A stretch of DNA of 64,000 bases from Siderastrea siderea (lineage: Eukaryota; Cnidaria; Anthozoa; Scleractinia; Rhizangiidae): assembly GCA_964030785.1 (NCBI GenBank), contig OZ034978.1:20001-84000 (forward strand), written 5' to 3'. Numbering within the stretch: position 1 is the first letter of the stretch; every line of letters begins with the position of its first letter. The position numbers and the translations under genes were made by a program. The notes beneath the pieces are model-generated. The model had not been told where the DNA came from, searched no databases, and saw only the letters and a program-made list of their open reading frames with translations. Shown one piece after another: positions 40,901 through 54,466 of this stretch.

Positions 40901-43900
40901 ACTTTGTTTACGCAACAAGCACAAATGTAAATTACAACTGATTGCGTGTCATTCATTGGCAAAGCGCCTTGAAAAAAACAAACAACTTGAAACATTGAAA
41001 GCTTTTCTTTTTAAAGCTTTTTCTTTTGGATGGTCCAATTTTTAAGCGATGGACAGCATTAAAGTTGGGAAAATAACAACGCTTGAAACAACACATCAGG
41101 GTTGTAGTTAGAATTTTCAATAGATGGAAGAATACTTATAATAGGCGGCAGGCACTAGAAGCCGCTTGCGGCTTCTGCATCACATTTTCTATTTCGGCAG
41201 TTGTGTATCATCCTTCCAAGATTCATTAGCCGGAAATTTTTTAGGAATAGCTGGCGATTTTTTCCGGCTGCCGGCTTTTATCTACATCCCTGCACATCAA
41301 TCCTTAAAAAAAAAATATTGTGGCACCGCGTCACGGCTCAATGACTCCACCGTTATCAGCAAAACAAGAATGTAATTTATTCAAGCTAGGCCAAGTTTTT
41401 AGCAGTGAGAATAACGTAAGAGTAGAGAAAGGGGTAAACGTAAGGGCAGTTTTTATGCTACTGAGAATCATGCTGTTTGACTGGAAGTAAAAAAACTACC
41501 AAGTTTATTAAAACAAGAATAAAAGTGATGCACTTTCAGTCTGACTTGCGAAACGTAAACAATTCAAGATAATTTGGACGACGCGTTCGATTACACGGCC
41601 GGGATGCACAAAGCCACAGTATTAATTTTTGTTCCAGATATCCTTCTGAACTGAACAACGGCCATCATAATACATTTTATTGTTATCTTAGAAACCAGGG
41701 AACGTTGTGTAAAAGTGAAAATGGCACGAAGTTAACTGAATCAAATGAGTGGCTTTCCACTGGCTTTCCGCTGATTCACTGCTAACATACTTACGAAGGA
41801 AACTCGGAAGCTTTCGATAATTTGTAATCCATTGCTTCATCAAGCGCCAATGTTCGGTACATTCCCCGAGAGAGCTTCAAATATCTGATGGCCTGTCGAA
41901 AAAACGGTGAATTATTTTGTGGCAGCTGTAATACCAAGTTACACTTCATGTCGCTAAATATAATTTCCCCATCGCAATACAAATGCGCAAATCGTTTGGG
42001 AGATTACTGCGAATGTCAGCCTCCTGTTGCACGCATTTAATGAGCTTGGATGCAATCTTTGCCTGAAAATTTTACTCGCACTTCAAGAGAAACTGCGTGT
42101 AATTTTTTACACGCAAGTGCGTGTATTTTTCTATTACTCTCGCGTATCACGCGAGTAAGTTGCGCGCAATATGGCGTCTTTTCATGCGTGTTACACGCGT
42201 GTAATGCTGCAATACACGTGGCCCGTACTGTACATTGAGCAGATAGTGATAACAGTGTCGCTAATCTGCAGGTAGCTTAAAGCCATTCAAGGTGACCTAG
42301 TGCTTATTATTATTAGCCAGGGTAATTAAATGTGTATGTTTGGAAAAGAAGAGGAAAAGAGACGAAAAATACATGAACAAGTGGTATTGGGTCAATATAT
42401 AACCCAGCGAGGGGGGGTGTCTCGAAAACAAAGACCTATAAAACGAAGACCCTAAGACCCTAAGACCCTAAGACCCCAAAAACTCGAAAACGAAGACCCC
42501 CAAATTTTTCAGTGTATTTTTACCTTCAGTGAATGTTTGCGCCTTCTTTATCTCAGTCAAATTTCTTTTTTCGTTGAGTGCTGCACCAAGTTTATCCGCC
42601 ATCTTGAACTGAGTAACCGCGCTACCACACTTGACCGGAAGTAACGCAAAGGCCGTCTTCTTGTCACTAACCGCGATTCATCATGTTCATTTGGTTTGTT
42701 GTTCAAAATCGCGAAATATAGGACACGCGAAAACTTAAATCGCGAAATTTAATACTGTAAAATATCAATAAAATAATGAAATTCAAGCTGTTGTTTTATT
42801 TCTGTTTTTATATCTTAGCTTCATGTTTTGATTTTGTCCATCAGTTATCCACTGCAACACGCTCGCTGTTCAAACTGTCCTCTGCCGCTAAGTTCTGTTT
42901 TGACTGTGGAATACCTTATGCTTTGTTTTATTTTGCTTGTTTTGTTTGCTATGTTTACGGTGGCGATCATGTCAATTGCGTTATTACCGTTCTGGGGCAA
43001 AAGCTTCATATTGAAGAAAGGAAAAAAATCGCAAAAAAATTAATACACTTCAATTCTACCTTCCTCTCAAAATCGCAAAATTTTATTCTCGCGAAATATG
43101 GCTCTTCATTTTTCGCGAAATCTATTGAGCATAAGGTACATAAACCTTAATCCAAGTTCATAGTTATTTGACAGATGATGGGCAAGAAGAAAACACAGTC
43201 CGTTGTAAGATATGTCCGCTTCGACTAGCTTTTTTAAGTTGCAACAAACAAAGAAGAACACTCCTTAAGGTTTTTCTCTTGTTTTCGCATAGAAAGCAAG
43301 GGTGTTTAAGCAAAAAAATTAATTTGTCCGTGAAATAAGAGAGTGCGTTACTTCCGGTCAAGTGTGGTAGCGCGGTTACTCAGTTCAAGATGGCGGATAA
43401 ACTTGTTGCAGCACTCAACGAAAAAAGAAATTTGACTGGGATAAAGAAGGCGCAAACATTCACTGAAGGTAAAAATACACTGAAAAATTTGGGGGTCTTC
43501 GTTTTCGAGTTTTTGGGGTCTTAGGGTCTTAGGGTCTTAGGGTCTTAGGGTCTTCGTTTTATAGGTCTTTGTTTTCGAGACACCCAGCGAGGGGTCTAAA
43601 TCAGCATTTTGTTGATCATAGTGACACAGTCAGTCATCCTCGTTTTGAGCTTAAAGTGATAAGGAATTAAATTGAAGGTGTCCTTGATTCATAGAGTTTC
43701 CATCAAAAAAGCATTCTGGGTTAAATTATAGGCATTTACATTTGCTATGGATTGCAATTCTTTTATGAGCTGTAGACAACTTTTTTTGCTCATTTATTGC
43801 TTTCCATTCCTCAGACTTGTGCTGTCAGATGGCATCAACCTTCACACCTGTAAGTGGCAATATACGCAGGCTGTTGGGTGGTCAGTTAATGTTTTTTTTC

Positions 43901-45274
43901 TGATAATTACATTTGAACTAAAAGTGGCCAAAGTAGCAAAGTGACTGTATTCACAGGGTGGCTCCAAGGTAAATTAAAATACAACTGAGAAATCAGCATG
44001 AAATTAATTGGAAAAATGAAGCAACTTTGCTGTTATAGAATCAAATAATCAACTATCAGGAATCTTACTTTACACCAACTGTGGCCTGATCATTTGTTTT
44101 GTTTGGGCAATCAACTGACAGCCCATCAATGTCTTGCTGACAGATCACTGTGTCTCCAATAACTTAACAATTTTTGACTGTCGGCTGGTTAACAATAAGC
44201 GCCCCTTTTTTTCATCAGATTTGCTTAATCTGCTGGCAACACAAATAAGCAACGGTCAGCTATTTGTTGGCTGTCATTTTGCTGACAGTCATTAGTGACA
44301 GATTTCTTGGGTAGCTGTTCTTCACTCCATCTGTCAATTTGTATCTCACTGTAGCTGTGGGGTATGATGATCTTACTGGTGTACTGGTTGGCATTGTTTC
44401 AACAGTGTTGGGGTTCTCTGTTTTTTTTTTTTTCAGATATCATGCCTCTGACTGTCTGAATACAGGTTTATTAATTTACTTTACGGCGAAGCTCCTTATT
44501 TATCACCATTCTTTTTGTCATGTTCTTTCTTCTTGTATTTTAGCTGCTATGCTAGCCACCCAGCTTAATGATCTAGTTACATCCAAAGAAATTGAGGTCA
44601 AGACTGTTGTTCAGTTGGATAAGTACATCTGTAATATCATCCAAGAAACAAGGTAGGAATTATACAAAAGTCAAATGAATGTAATTAGGCAGGGGATGGG
44701 TGAAGCTAAGTTTACATTATTGTTGAGTTTCTGTTTCTGGCATATTTTCACTTGAAACAATGGTAAATTAAGGTTAAAGTCATTGCAAAGGAAATTACTA
44801 TTTCACTCTATCACAACAAAGCATGCCCCAGGGCATTCTTTGCAAGTGCATGACACGCTAACAGTACCATGCTTTAACACTAATTATGGTAAAAACGCCA
44901 TCGCTCATAGAGGCCCAATACTGTGGAATGCTATTATTGCCCAGAACAAGGACGTCGTGGATACGAACTACACTACATATGTAGGACACTTTCAATTTAA
45001 TTCCTTATCACTTTAAGGACCTGGCAAAGAAAATCCGCTCGATCAATATTTTCAAGGAGTTAACCTTTAAGGAGGCTTCAGTAACAACGGCCAACTTTAG
45101 ATGTACGGATTTTAATTATAGATAGGGAATTTTTAAAATAGGATCAAGGGTGCGAGGATTTTACTGTGTATATATATTTTTTATAATGCTTAATTTTAGT
45201 TTTTGTTATTTTGCACGAGCTCACAAGCTGCAGAGCTTTTTTATTAATTGTGCCGAAATAAAGGCTGTCTGTCC

Positions 45275-45306
<32 letters not shown>

Positions 45307-48300
45307 TTTACGCAGTTAGGACTTGTCTGTAAGAGACCAGTCAATCAAGGTGCATGGCCTGGTTACTGAGATAGCGTTCTCATGAGACGATGAAGTGGTT
45401 CTGGTAACCGGGATGGAAACATTCCCATATGAACAATTCAAAGGATGAAAATTAATATGCTTGTGTTTTAGTAAAAGGACAACTCGTACTGGATTTTCAC
45501 AGCTTGTGTCTTGTATTTTCTGGAGGCTTATTGTACTTTGAAAAATGAAATGAAACAAAATGATCAATCTGTACTTTGCAAAATGAAAATCTTTACTTTG
45601 GGAGAAGAAAAATCTGTACTTTGCGAAACCAAAAATCTGTACTTTGCGAAATGAAGATCTGTATGTTGTGAAATTAAAATCTAGTCTAGAAATTGGTATG
45701 CATATCAAAATGAATGGCATTGTAAGCCTGATATTTCAAGGTAAAAAGTCACACGTTTCCCCCCTTTATGTGTCAAGAAGCATGAGATATCATGTGGCAT
45801 TCAAGAAAAACATACTGAAGAAGAATGTTTTTGCACCACTGCCAAAGGTGATCTACTGATCTCAAAAGTGGAGGATCACATCAAAAGCAAGGAGGGCAGA
45901 ATCAATGATCAACTGTACATGAAAAACATTTACTTACAATTCAACAGAAAGAGTTACGATAGAAAATTTGATTTTCCTCCCCCACTGATGATTTTAGACC
46001 CCCCTCTGACAGAAATTTAAGGGGATTTTTGATCACCCCCCAGCAATTTTTGATTTTGATTTTCGCCTTAATCGGTAGCCTTTACAAATTCCCAACCATG
46101 TCACACCAACATTCACTTGATTTACACACAACTTTTTATTAAGTTTTCTTTTATGTAGTGAATCCAGGCTGGCAATCGACAAGCAAAAGCATGACGTTTG
46201 TAGCGTGACAGAGTTTCCCATACTGTGCAGTGAAAAATGCTGTATGCAGTCAGCTGATCACCAATTGGCAAGATAGTAAAATGATGTTTGAAACAGGCTC
46301 CTACTTAACCATGCAGTACTGTGAAAAAGCCCTGTAATAAAAAGAATGTTTGAGCTTTTTTTCTGAAAATTGATAACAGTCTGTATACCTATGAAAAGGA
46401 GAAACAAGATGTAAATTATTCAGACTGGGAATAAGATTAATGGCAGAAAATAACCCTGCATCCTAAAATTCATAACAGCAGAAAGTTGCCTCAAATTCTA
46501 AAACACAGAATAGTGCAAAATCACTCCAAATCCTTAAATGGGGATTGGCGGAAAAGAAATAAAGATAGAAAAAGAGAGAAAAAAAATGTAGCAAACTCCA
46601 AAAATAACGTTAAAAGTTGATGCAAGCTATTTAATCACAAAAGGTCCCGAAAGTAAAGACCCTCCAAAAGTAACAATGCCCCTGATAATAGGGACCCCAG
46701 AATTGATTCAATACTTATCAAAGATTATGGACGGCAATGGATACCCAGAGTTCACACATTCATACTACGAAAAATTCACAGCCCGGATAAATAGTGTTCT
46801 TCCTGCGTACTGGCATTATTTTCCTCATTTTGTCTAAAAAGTTAGCAAGTTTTTGACCCCTGAAAATAACGAATCCCCAAAAGTAACAATCCCCTGATAG
46901 TAGTGACGTGGGGTGGGGGGGGGGGGGGGGCATAAGATGTTTCAACTGTTGATTAAACCTTTGTCTGTTTGATAAGTCATTGTAAGTCATTATGCATGCA
47001 TATGCCTGTGCCAAGAAGTTGTTTTAAATGTTACAGGTAATGTTTCAATGTATTGCACATCAGAGATTTGTAGACTTCTGGAATGGCGATGTGATATTTT
47101 GTTTCCAGTGTTAAGGTCTTTAGTTGATAACCAGGATTCCAGGAAAAGTAAACAAAATTGGAAAACATTGTTGGACAGGAATAAAGCATAAACAGCCATG
47201 TCTGTATCACTTGCACTCTTGTCAGTGACAAGAAACCTCCATTTACCACTTTTTAAGCGCAAAAAATACCAGAAACATCGACTCAAATATAATTCAATCT
47301 TGACTCAATCTCTTAACTTGGTCATTAGTGTATCTCACTGAGCAGTAGGTTTAATCAACATTTTAAAACAAAACAAGGCAGTTGCTTTTGCATTAAGGTT
47401 CATATCCATACAATCCATTTCTATCTTCACAACAATACTCTACTCTGTGTTTGCATTAGTGAGCATAGGAAAAACAATATGGTCTCGACCAATGAAATTT
47501 TTCTAGCCCATATTTTTTAAACACGATTCACCATCAATGATTTGCTTATGATGTCATTCACCCTTGATCACTAGAAACTACATTTTCACATCTTCAAGTG
47601 TTTTATGATTGTTCAGGCTCAGGAAGTTATTATTCCCTGCATTCCATGATTTGCTTGCTATTGTTGGTGAAATGGATTTACACAGGAAATACTAACTTTC
47701 TGAAGTAGAAACCGTAACTGCCAATATTGTTCAGGGCTTCTTTGGAAGTTCTCACACTAGTTGCCTTGCAGCAAAAACCTCTGGTATGTTTTTTATGCTT
47801 GGTAGGAAAGTTCTGATTTTGTTAGAAGTGTCTGTGATAAAACCTGCCAGTGAAGTGATGGGGAAGATTGGAGACCCCAAACCTATAAATACAGCAGACT
47901 CCAAAATAGAGCAGCAGCAACAGCAGCCTCCTCAGCAGAATGGCGCTGATCACAATATGTCAGGTACAATGCTACCTGATGGAGTTGACTATTGTAGTAA
48001 TGTGTAGTTGATGATGTGTGACTTAATTGTAGTCACGTTAGGGCCGATTTAGACAGCATGATTTTTCCTTATGACTGTAGTATGCGACTCGCTCACGTCA
48101 TGTCAACAACAAGGATCTCGTCGTCTAAAATCAGACTTACAACATCTTCACGACAGTCACACATAACATGGAAAATGTCATAGAATTTTGAAACATGTTT
48201 TAAAACCCTACGACAGTCGTAGTCATAATCAAAATGTTAGTAAGAATGACGAGTTGTATAATTATGATCTTTGTTTGATGGGAGCAGCGCACGCTACAAA

Positions 48301-51300
48301 AGTCGCATACGACCATCGTAAGAAAAAATCCTACTGTCTAAATCGGCCCTTAAAATGCAGACCATGCAGACTGGGGATTTTTTGAAGCTCTTATTGTCTC
48401 ACTGGGTTGTATTTTTTCGCCGCCGGGCACAGTTCTGGGAAAACTAAATTAAAATACAGATTAAACTACTAATCTAAGATGTTGGTGGCTTCCAGGCTCC
48501 TGGGAAAAGTTTAATTAATAGCACATGTGTTTTTGCTAATGTATTCACCACTCAGTGCTGGCGTATTTATGAAGATGGAGACAACTCATATGTATGCTGA
48601 GGAGGATCTATTTTATAAACAACCACACAGTCATCAGCACAACCAAATTCAGGAGTTTGGTTGCCTAGCATATGGCAAAGCGACAACCTGACTAGCAATT
48701 CCAAACAAATATGGAATTTTTTTGAAGAATTTCTAACTGTCGGGTACTTTTTTCCGAAAATTAAAGCGTCTGGCTGCCGAGCACCTAAACATTGAATAAA
48801 AGTACAGCAAATCAAGGTTAAAAAAATCCCAGTCTTCGCTGTCTGCATTTTAACATGATGGACTTATAGAAAATCTCTGAGGTGAATAAAAAAATGTATA
48901 TTAATAGGGGGAGAGACATTGTGCTGATAAGACCTGTGCTACATGTACACAATGTCAGAGTGAAGTGATGTAGATTCAATTCTTACAAACTCTTTCTTGT
49001 GTTTATGTCAGGCTCTGAAAGCATGCCGAACATTTTTAACGTCTTAAAATCAATAGTAATTATAATAATAACGGTAATTATAATAAAAATTATTATCAAA
49101 ACAACATGAACTGAATCTGGTCACAGTAATAAATGTGCTTCAAAAATGTCCTTACTATGTTTTGATTTACAGCTCCTAATGGACACCAAGAAAACCCAGC
49201 CCAAAGATCAGGACTTGCACAGCATTCCAGAGGTAGGAAATATTACATCAAAAACATTGTTTCTTTCATCCTCCAAAGTAAACTGCCAAAGCTGCCAAAG
49301 TTTACATCTGGGATGCAACAATGTTTTAAACTTGGTTCACAGACATTTTATTGTTTCCAAGAAGGAAATTTTGTTTCTGCAACGTATTTTTCTTGCACAG
49401 CTAAGAACATGAATAACTTGTGTTAATGTCGCAGTTCCTTTTAATAATATAGAGCACAGAGATGCGAACATAGTACACAAAATAACAACAATATTTGGCG
49501 TTAAAGGGGGGAACACCTCTCCGCGATCGGCGTGACAGACGACTTCCATTGCGTGACCACACGGCTACTTATCTCCCCAGCGCCAAAACCGCGCTGGATC
49601 AGACAAGTAGACAGGTCAAAAGCTAAGACGATCTATAAGCCTAACTCATAGGCACTACGAGCTGACCTCCGGCCAGCATCGTGCTAGAGTTATGACTTTC
49701 TCAAGCCTACTTATCTCCCCAGCACTACGAGCCGACACCGCCGGCACGTGCTGGATCGGACAAGAATAGGCAGATAAAGAACGTAAATAACGCAACTAAC
49801 CGATCGAAAACAAAGCTTGGGGAAGTCGCTGCGAGACTTAACCGAAAGCGAAACCCGAGTGGTGAACCCAAATTTATTGATTACAGTAAGGAATCCTCCA
49901 AAGGGAGGGAGGGTGGGAATTACAATTTATAAAGAACCTTGGAAAACCTTACAGTTAGCAAGACAGCTAGTGAATGTGACTTTGGACCTAAACTAGGCCT
50001 TTTATACCTAGACAGACGTCGCACACTAGACCAATAGTAAATAAGGTACCATGCATAAAGTAAACTCATGCGGTGCTCGAACGAGACATGAATGGCGATA
50101 TTTATGTTTTTAACCATACAGAACGTTTGATGTAAAACTACTAGACAGTATTGCAACATTGATCAGTGAATCCCCATTGTACGCCTTTGTACATTCATGA
50201 AGAGAAAGGGAATAATGGTACATTCATGTCACGTACATCTTACGTGAGTTAATCTAGTTACAATGTAACAACATAAGCTTAGTTCGTCTCGCTCCATTAA
50301 CTGCGTTTTACAGATTGCTGTAAAGCTTTATTTTATCCTAGGTGGTACAATGGGCATTGGACAAGCACCCAGAGGAGGAGGGCTTGCATCTGCTACATAT
50401 GGAAGGTACTGATTACATGTATGTTTTGTATGGAATTCTGAATCTGTGTGGATGTTTATTCAGAGGACAGCAACCAACACTGAACTAAGAGAATGAAGAC
50501 ACAGCTTTCACTGGCTGCCTGGTTGATTATTAACAATAGGAAAAATCAAACAACCAGGCAACAGTTTGGGGCAACAATTGAAATTTTGTCAGCAAAATAG
50601 GCAGAAGAAGTAAATCCCAAACTCAGGGTGAGGATTAAAGAAGAGAGAATGAGAGACACAGTAGTAATAGTATTTGATGCGCATAAGATGTCAAGTTTCT
50701 TTCTGGTTATGGGGGTGATATTTTTTGACTAAATATGTAATTAGTATGTATTTGCTTTAATAAATTTGTGAAGTCATGAAAATTCAACTTCATTCTACAG
50801 TATGAGTGAGTAGTGATGACAGCCATTGACTGAAATAACTCAATAGTTCAGCTTCCAAGTCTCCGCACTTGCCATCTCCCTGCATTAATTTCTCATTCCA
50901 TTTCCACCTGCAGGGGACTGCTAACCAATAAACCAAAAATTAGAATTTTCTAGTGCATCAAATAAACAGGGAAAACAACTAAAAATTGACTCACTTTCTT
51001 ATCTACATTTGCGTTAAGCGGGTTTACACATGTATGCGATTTTTTGTGCCATTGTCACACCTTTCAGTGCAATATTTGTTACACTCGAGTTTGTGATAAA
51101 ATTTGCAACTGTAAACTGGTGGCGATTTCATTGCAATTTTTGTGCAATTTCTTGCCATGATCTTGCAGAAGATTTGAACATGTTTGAAACTTGATGCAAC
51201 TTTGTGGCAATTTTTGGGAAATTGCAGCAAACGTGCTCAAATCGCAGAGAAATTGCAATGAAATTTCTGCAAGTTTGCACTTGCGAGAAGAGTTGCATAA

Positions 51301-53661
51301 TTTGGAAAGCGCAGCAAACATCACATAAAAAATAGCATGCGTAAACGGGCCTTTCGAAGTAATATATTTGCTATAGGGAAAACTGAAATTGTTTTGTACA
51401 TGAAATAGCATTAAAGCTGGCATATTTCTTCAGTCACCAGCCACTGGCTCGTGGAGGAGATGCCAGCTCAAAACCTGTCTACCCCATCAGTTCACTGACA
51501 CCATATCAAAACAGGTGAGCTTGTGAGTGACTCATTGTGGTAAATGCTATCTATCAGCTAATGAATAAATTATCGGCAACTTTGCTGGGTATTACTAAAT
51601 CACAAAACACAAATGGAACACTGGAACGGTTAATTTTCCACCCTTTTGGCAAAAACACTGAAACTTTGGAAAACAGCTTCAGGGTTTTGGTAATTCACAT
51701 TGCACATTTCCTCATATTTTTCCTCCACAAAAAATATGCCACCTTACAGTCTTGCTAAATTTTGTATTGTGAAACCCCTTTACTACGACCACCAGTGAGC
51801 TGGAAGATAACATAAACAGGGTAACTTAACTACTTGAAGGTTATTGTAACAACAAGGGGAATTATCTAGCCCATGGCAGTTCAGCCCTGGTAAGTTGCTG
51901 TTAGTTAGCTTGTTAAAATTAGTAACTTCTTTGGATTTTCTTTCTAAGGATTGCTTTTGTCGATTTTCTCTTTGCGGATTATTTTTGTCGGCTCTTTGCT
52001 CTCGTGATTCAGTTTGCGACACACTTAAAAATAATGAAAATGTCATCCGTGACATACATTGAGGTATAAAAACTAACTTTTCAGTTCCTGGTCGGAAAGT
52101 TCGAATTATTATTACAATGGTATGTACGCGAACAATTTCGAATAAAAAAATTAATGTTTCGAATATGGAATCCAAGGTTCGAAGAATCGCTAAATTTTTC
52201 GAAGAATGAAATCAAAGAATGAACTAATCGATGAATAATTGAAGTTGGGCGTTCATGCGTGAAGCACATTGACTGTAAAGTCTTTTATTGACAGGGTTGA
52301 TTTGCATGAGGGATGACAGTTTGGGACTTGTTGTTGGTTGGTTTAATGAGGAAGATAAGAAAATGGCTTAGCTTTTGTAGGGGCTGCAAAAACGTGGTTG
52401 TAGTAACCTGGTAATGGGTGGTTCCAGAAAATATCCATACCCATACCACGGGCGGCATCTTGGAATTCCGAAGGGGAGGGGGGGGGGGGTTACGTCGACT
52501 GGAATTCCGAGGACATGGGGGGGTTCATTGGACTGGAATTCCAAAGGCATTGGGGGATTTTCAGGAGAGTAACTTCCAGTTTGGTGTAGTTAAGTCTCTT
52601 CAAGGAAACTCATCAAAAACGACTTATCTAAGGACAACGATTCACTCGTAAACACGAGACACGTTCAACTCAATCAACATGCCGGAGACACATTTCAATG
52701 CATGGTCATGGTCAATATAATGTTCATGCTAACATAACGGCTGAAAGCTGTTCACTTGCCAGTAGATCGGCCACAAAAGCAATCGTAGGTTTTTCTTCGA
52801 TTGTTTTGCTCGAATACAACACTGTAGATCCCATTCGTTGAAAAGTCAGACTTCACACGTTATGCAAATTTGATGCACTTTTGATCAGACTACATTCACT
52901 GTTTTGTACAAATTCTTTTAAAGTTGTCATTGACTTTGAGTTTCAATGTGAGTTTCATTAATTGCCTATTTTAATTTTAATTGAAGGATAAAGTGCGGGG
53001 AAAAAGTTTGATTTTTTCTTGCGCAATTTATTTGCAAATTAAGATCACTGTGAACTAAAAATAATTGCAGGAAAAAAGCTCGCTATTTTACTCTAATTCT
53101 TTTCCTAACATCATGACCTTCGATTTTTAGAATAGGTTGCATTCAACAGTTTCGTTTTTGACGGCAGGTTTGAGTCTGACAATTTGAGAATTTACAATGC
53201 CAGAGTCCACCATAAATGAATATTCGCTCGCTCATAAACTAATTACGCTCGTCCACTGAAAGCTGTCAATTTAATGCTGTGCCGTGAAAATTAATATCTC
53301 AACAAATATGTATATTGTCGATCTGAGTGAAACAGAAATTTCAAATTAAAGAACTGCTCTACGACTTAACTGAATTATTCCGTCACTGTAGAATTTATTT
53401 CCGAAGCCAGTGTTGTAAGAAAATTCACTTCTGGTGTCAGAATAAACTAAGCGATTTTAATATTAGCCACGCGGGGAACACTCCAGTTTCAGCAAGAAAA
53501 CGAAAGTTGCTACGGCACAGAAATCTTTTTCCAGCTGGGTCCCGCAGACGTTATTTTTGGTGGAGAGAAATGACAGCCTGAAATCTGTCTGCGTTCACAT
53601 GCTACGATTTCCTCTGTTGATACTGGGCCTAAAAGGGTTAGTCGCATTTACCATTTCATGC

Positions 53662-53698
<37 letters not shown>

Positions 53699-54428
53699 CT
53701 TATACACCTACTATTCAATTACTAAACAGCGGTTCTCAACATCAATCACATCTCCCAACCCACATCTCTGCCCGCACCTCCTAACCATTGGTTACTGCTA
53801 GTTTTAATGATGTGTTAAAAAAAATCTAGAAAAAATACTTTCCGGGGTTTTGTGGTTTGGTAATATGCCCATTCAGTTTATTGACTCTTTACAGAAAACT
53901 CTGCCCTGTACGCTAATTGTTAAATATATCAAATAATCTTAGACCAGGAAGTCATGAAGTTAAAAGGCATAAGTAACTGGCCCTCTTAGGTCAAAAATTT
54001 CAAATGGCAGAAGTCTCCTTTACGTCTTTTGTTTGGAAATTGCCAGTAAGACCAGTCAACTAATTTTGCTTTTTCATTATAAAGGTGGACTATCCGTGCT
54101 CGTGTTACCAACAAGTCAAACATCCGTACATGGAGCAACTCGAAGGGTGAAGGACGTGTCTTCAATGTTGACCTTGTGGATGAGTCGGTTTGTAGTCATC
54201 ATCATCGAATTATTGCTAACTGTAAACCCTTATTTCTTTATTCCTATTAGTTTTTTGAGGGTTTATAAGTGCTATAGCCTAGGTTTGCACCTTATGTGCA
54301 CTGTTTTAGGTTTTAGCATCCACTAAGTGTCAACACTGCTATAAATGATAATTATTAAAATAATAATAATATTACTGACAATAATAACACAGACAATGAA
54401 TTTTAATAGCAACAACAACAACACCAAC

Positions 54429-54466
<38 letters not shown>

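Larger units (their letters stand above)
42415..43585. mobile_element. Mutator-like long-TIR element, 1171 bp, with perfect 9-bp target duplication
   Basis: AGCGAGGGG flanks both sides (42406-42414, 43586-43594). TIRs begin GGGTGTCTCGAAAACAAAGA. The left arm is 42415-42648, the right 43344-43585, nearly identical except for one extra 8-bp GGGTCTTA unit in the right array. Each arm carries an outward-to-inward array of GGGTCTTA, then a 79-nt ATG mini-exon with a splice donor, on opposite strands. The interior (42649-43343) has CGCGAAA-rich sequence and a plus-strand ORF (42776-43150) with no recognised domain. No transposase was seen, so it is non-autonomous. Confidence 0.82.

Noticed and set aside
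42453..42480. CCCTAAGA array as telomeric sequence
   Set aside because: The period is 8 (GGGTCTTA), not 6, and it is part of the TIR.
42776..43150. 124-codon ORF inside the Mutator-like element
   Set aside because: Phe/Cys-rich with no domain, in CGCGAAA-repeat sequence. Not credible as a transposase.
44436..44465. Exon-like segment before RPA1 exon 5 (after a T-tract and CAG, ending CAGGT, reading YHASDCLNT)
   Set aside because: Resembles SDGLNT of RPA1 and has the same length modulo 3 as exon 4, but exon 4 at 43815 fits far better. Kept only as a possible decayed duplicate.
45316..45720. 134-codon minus-strand ORF
   Set aside because: Produced by a 24-bp tandem repeat with no in-frame stops.
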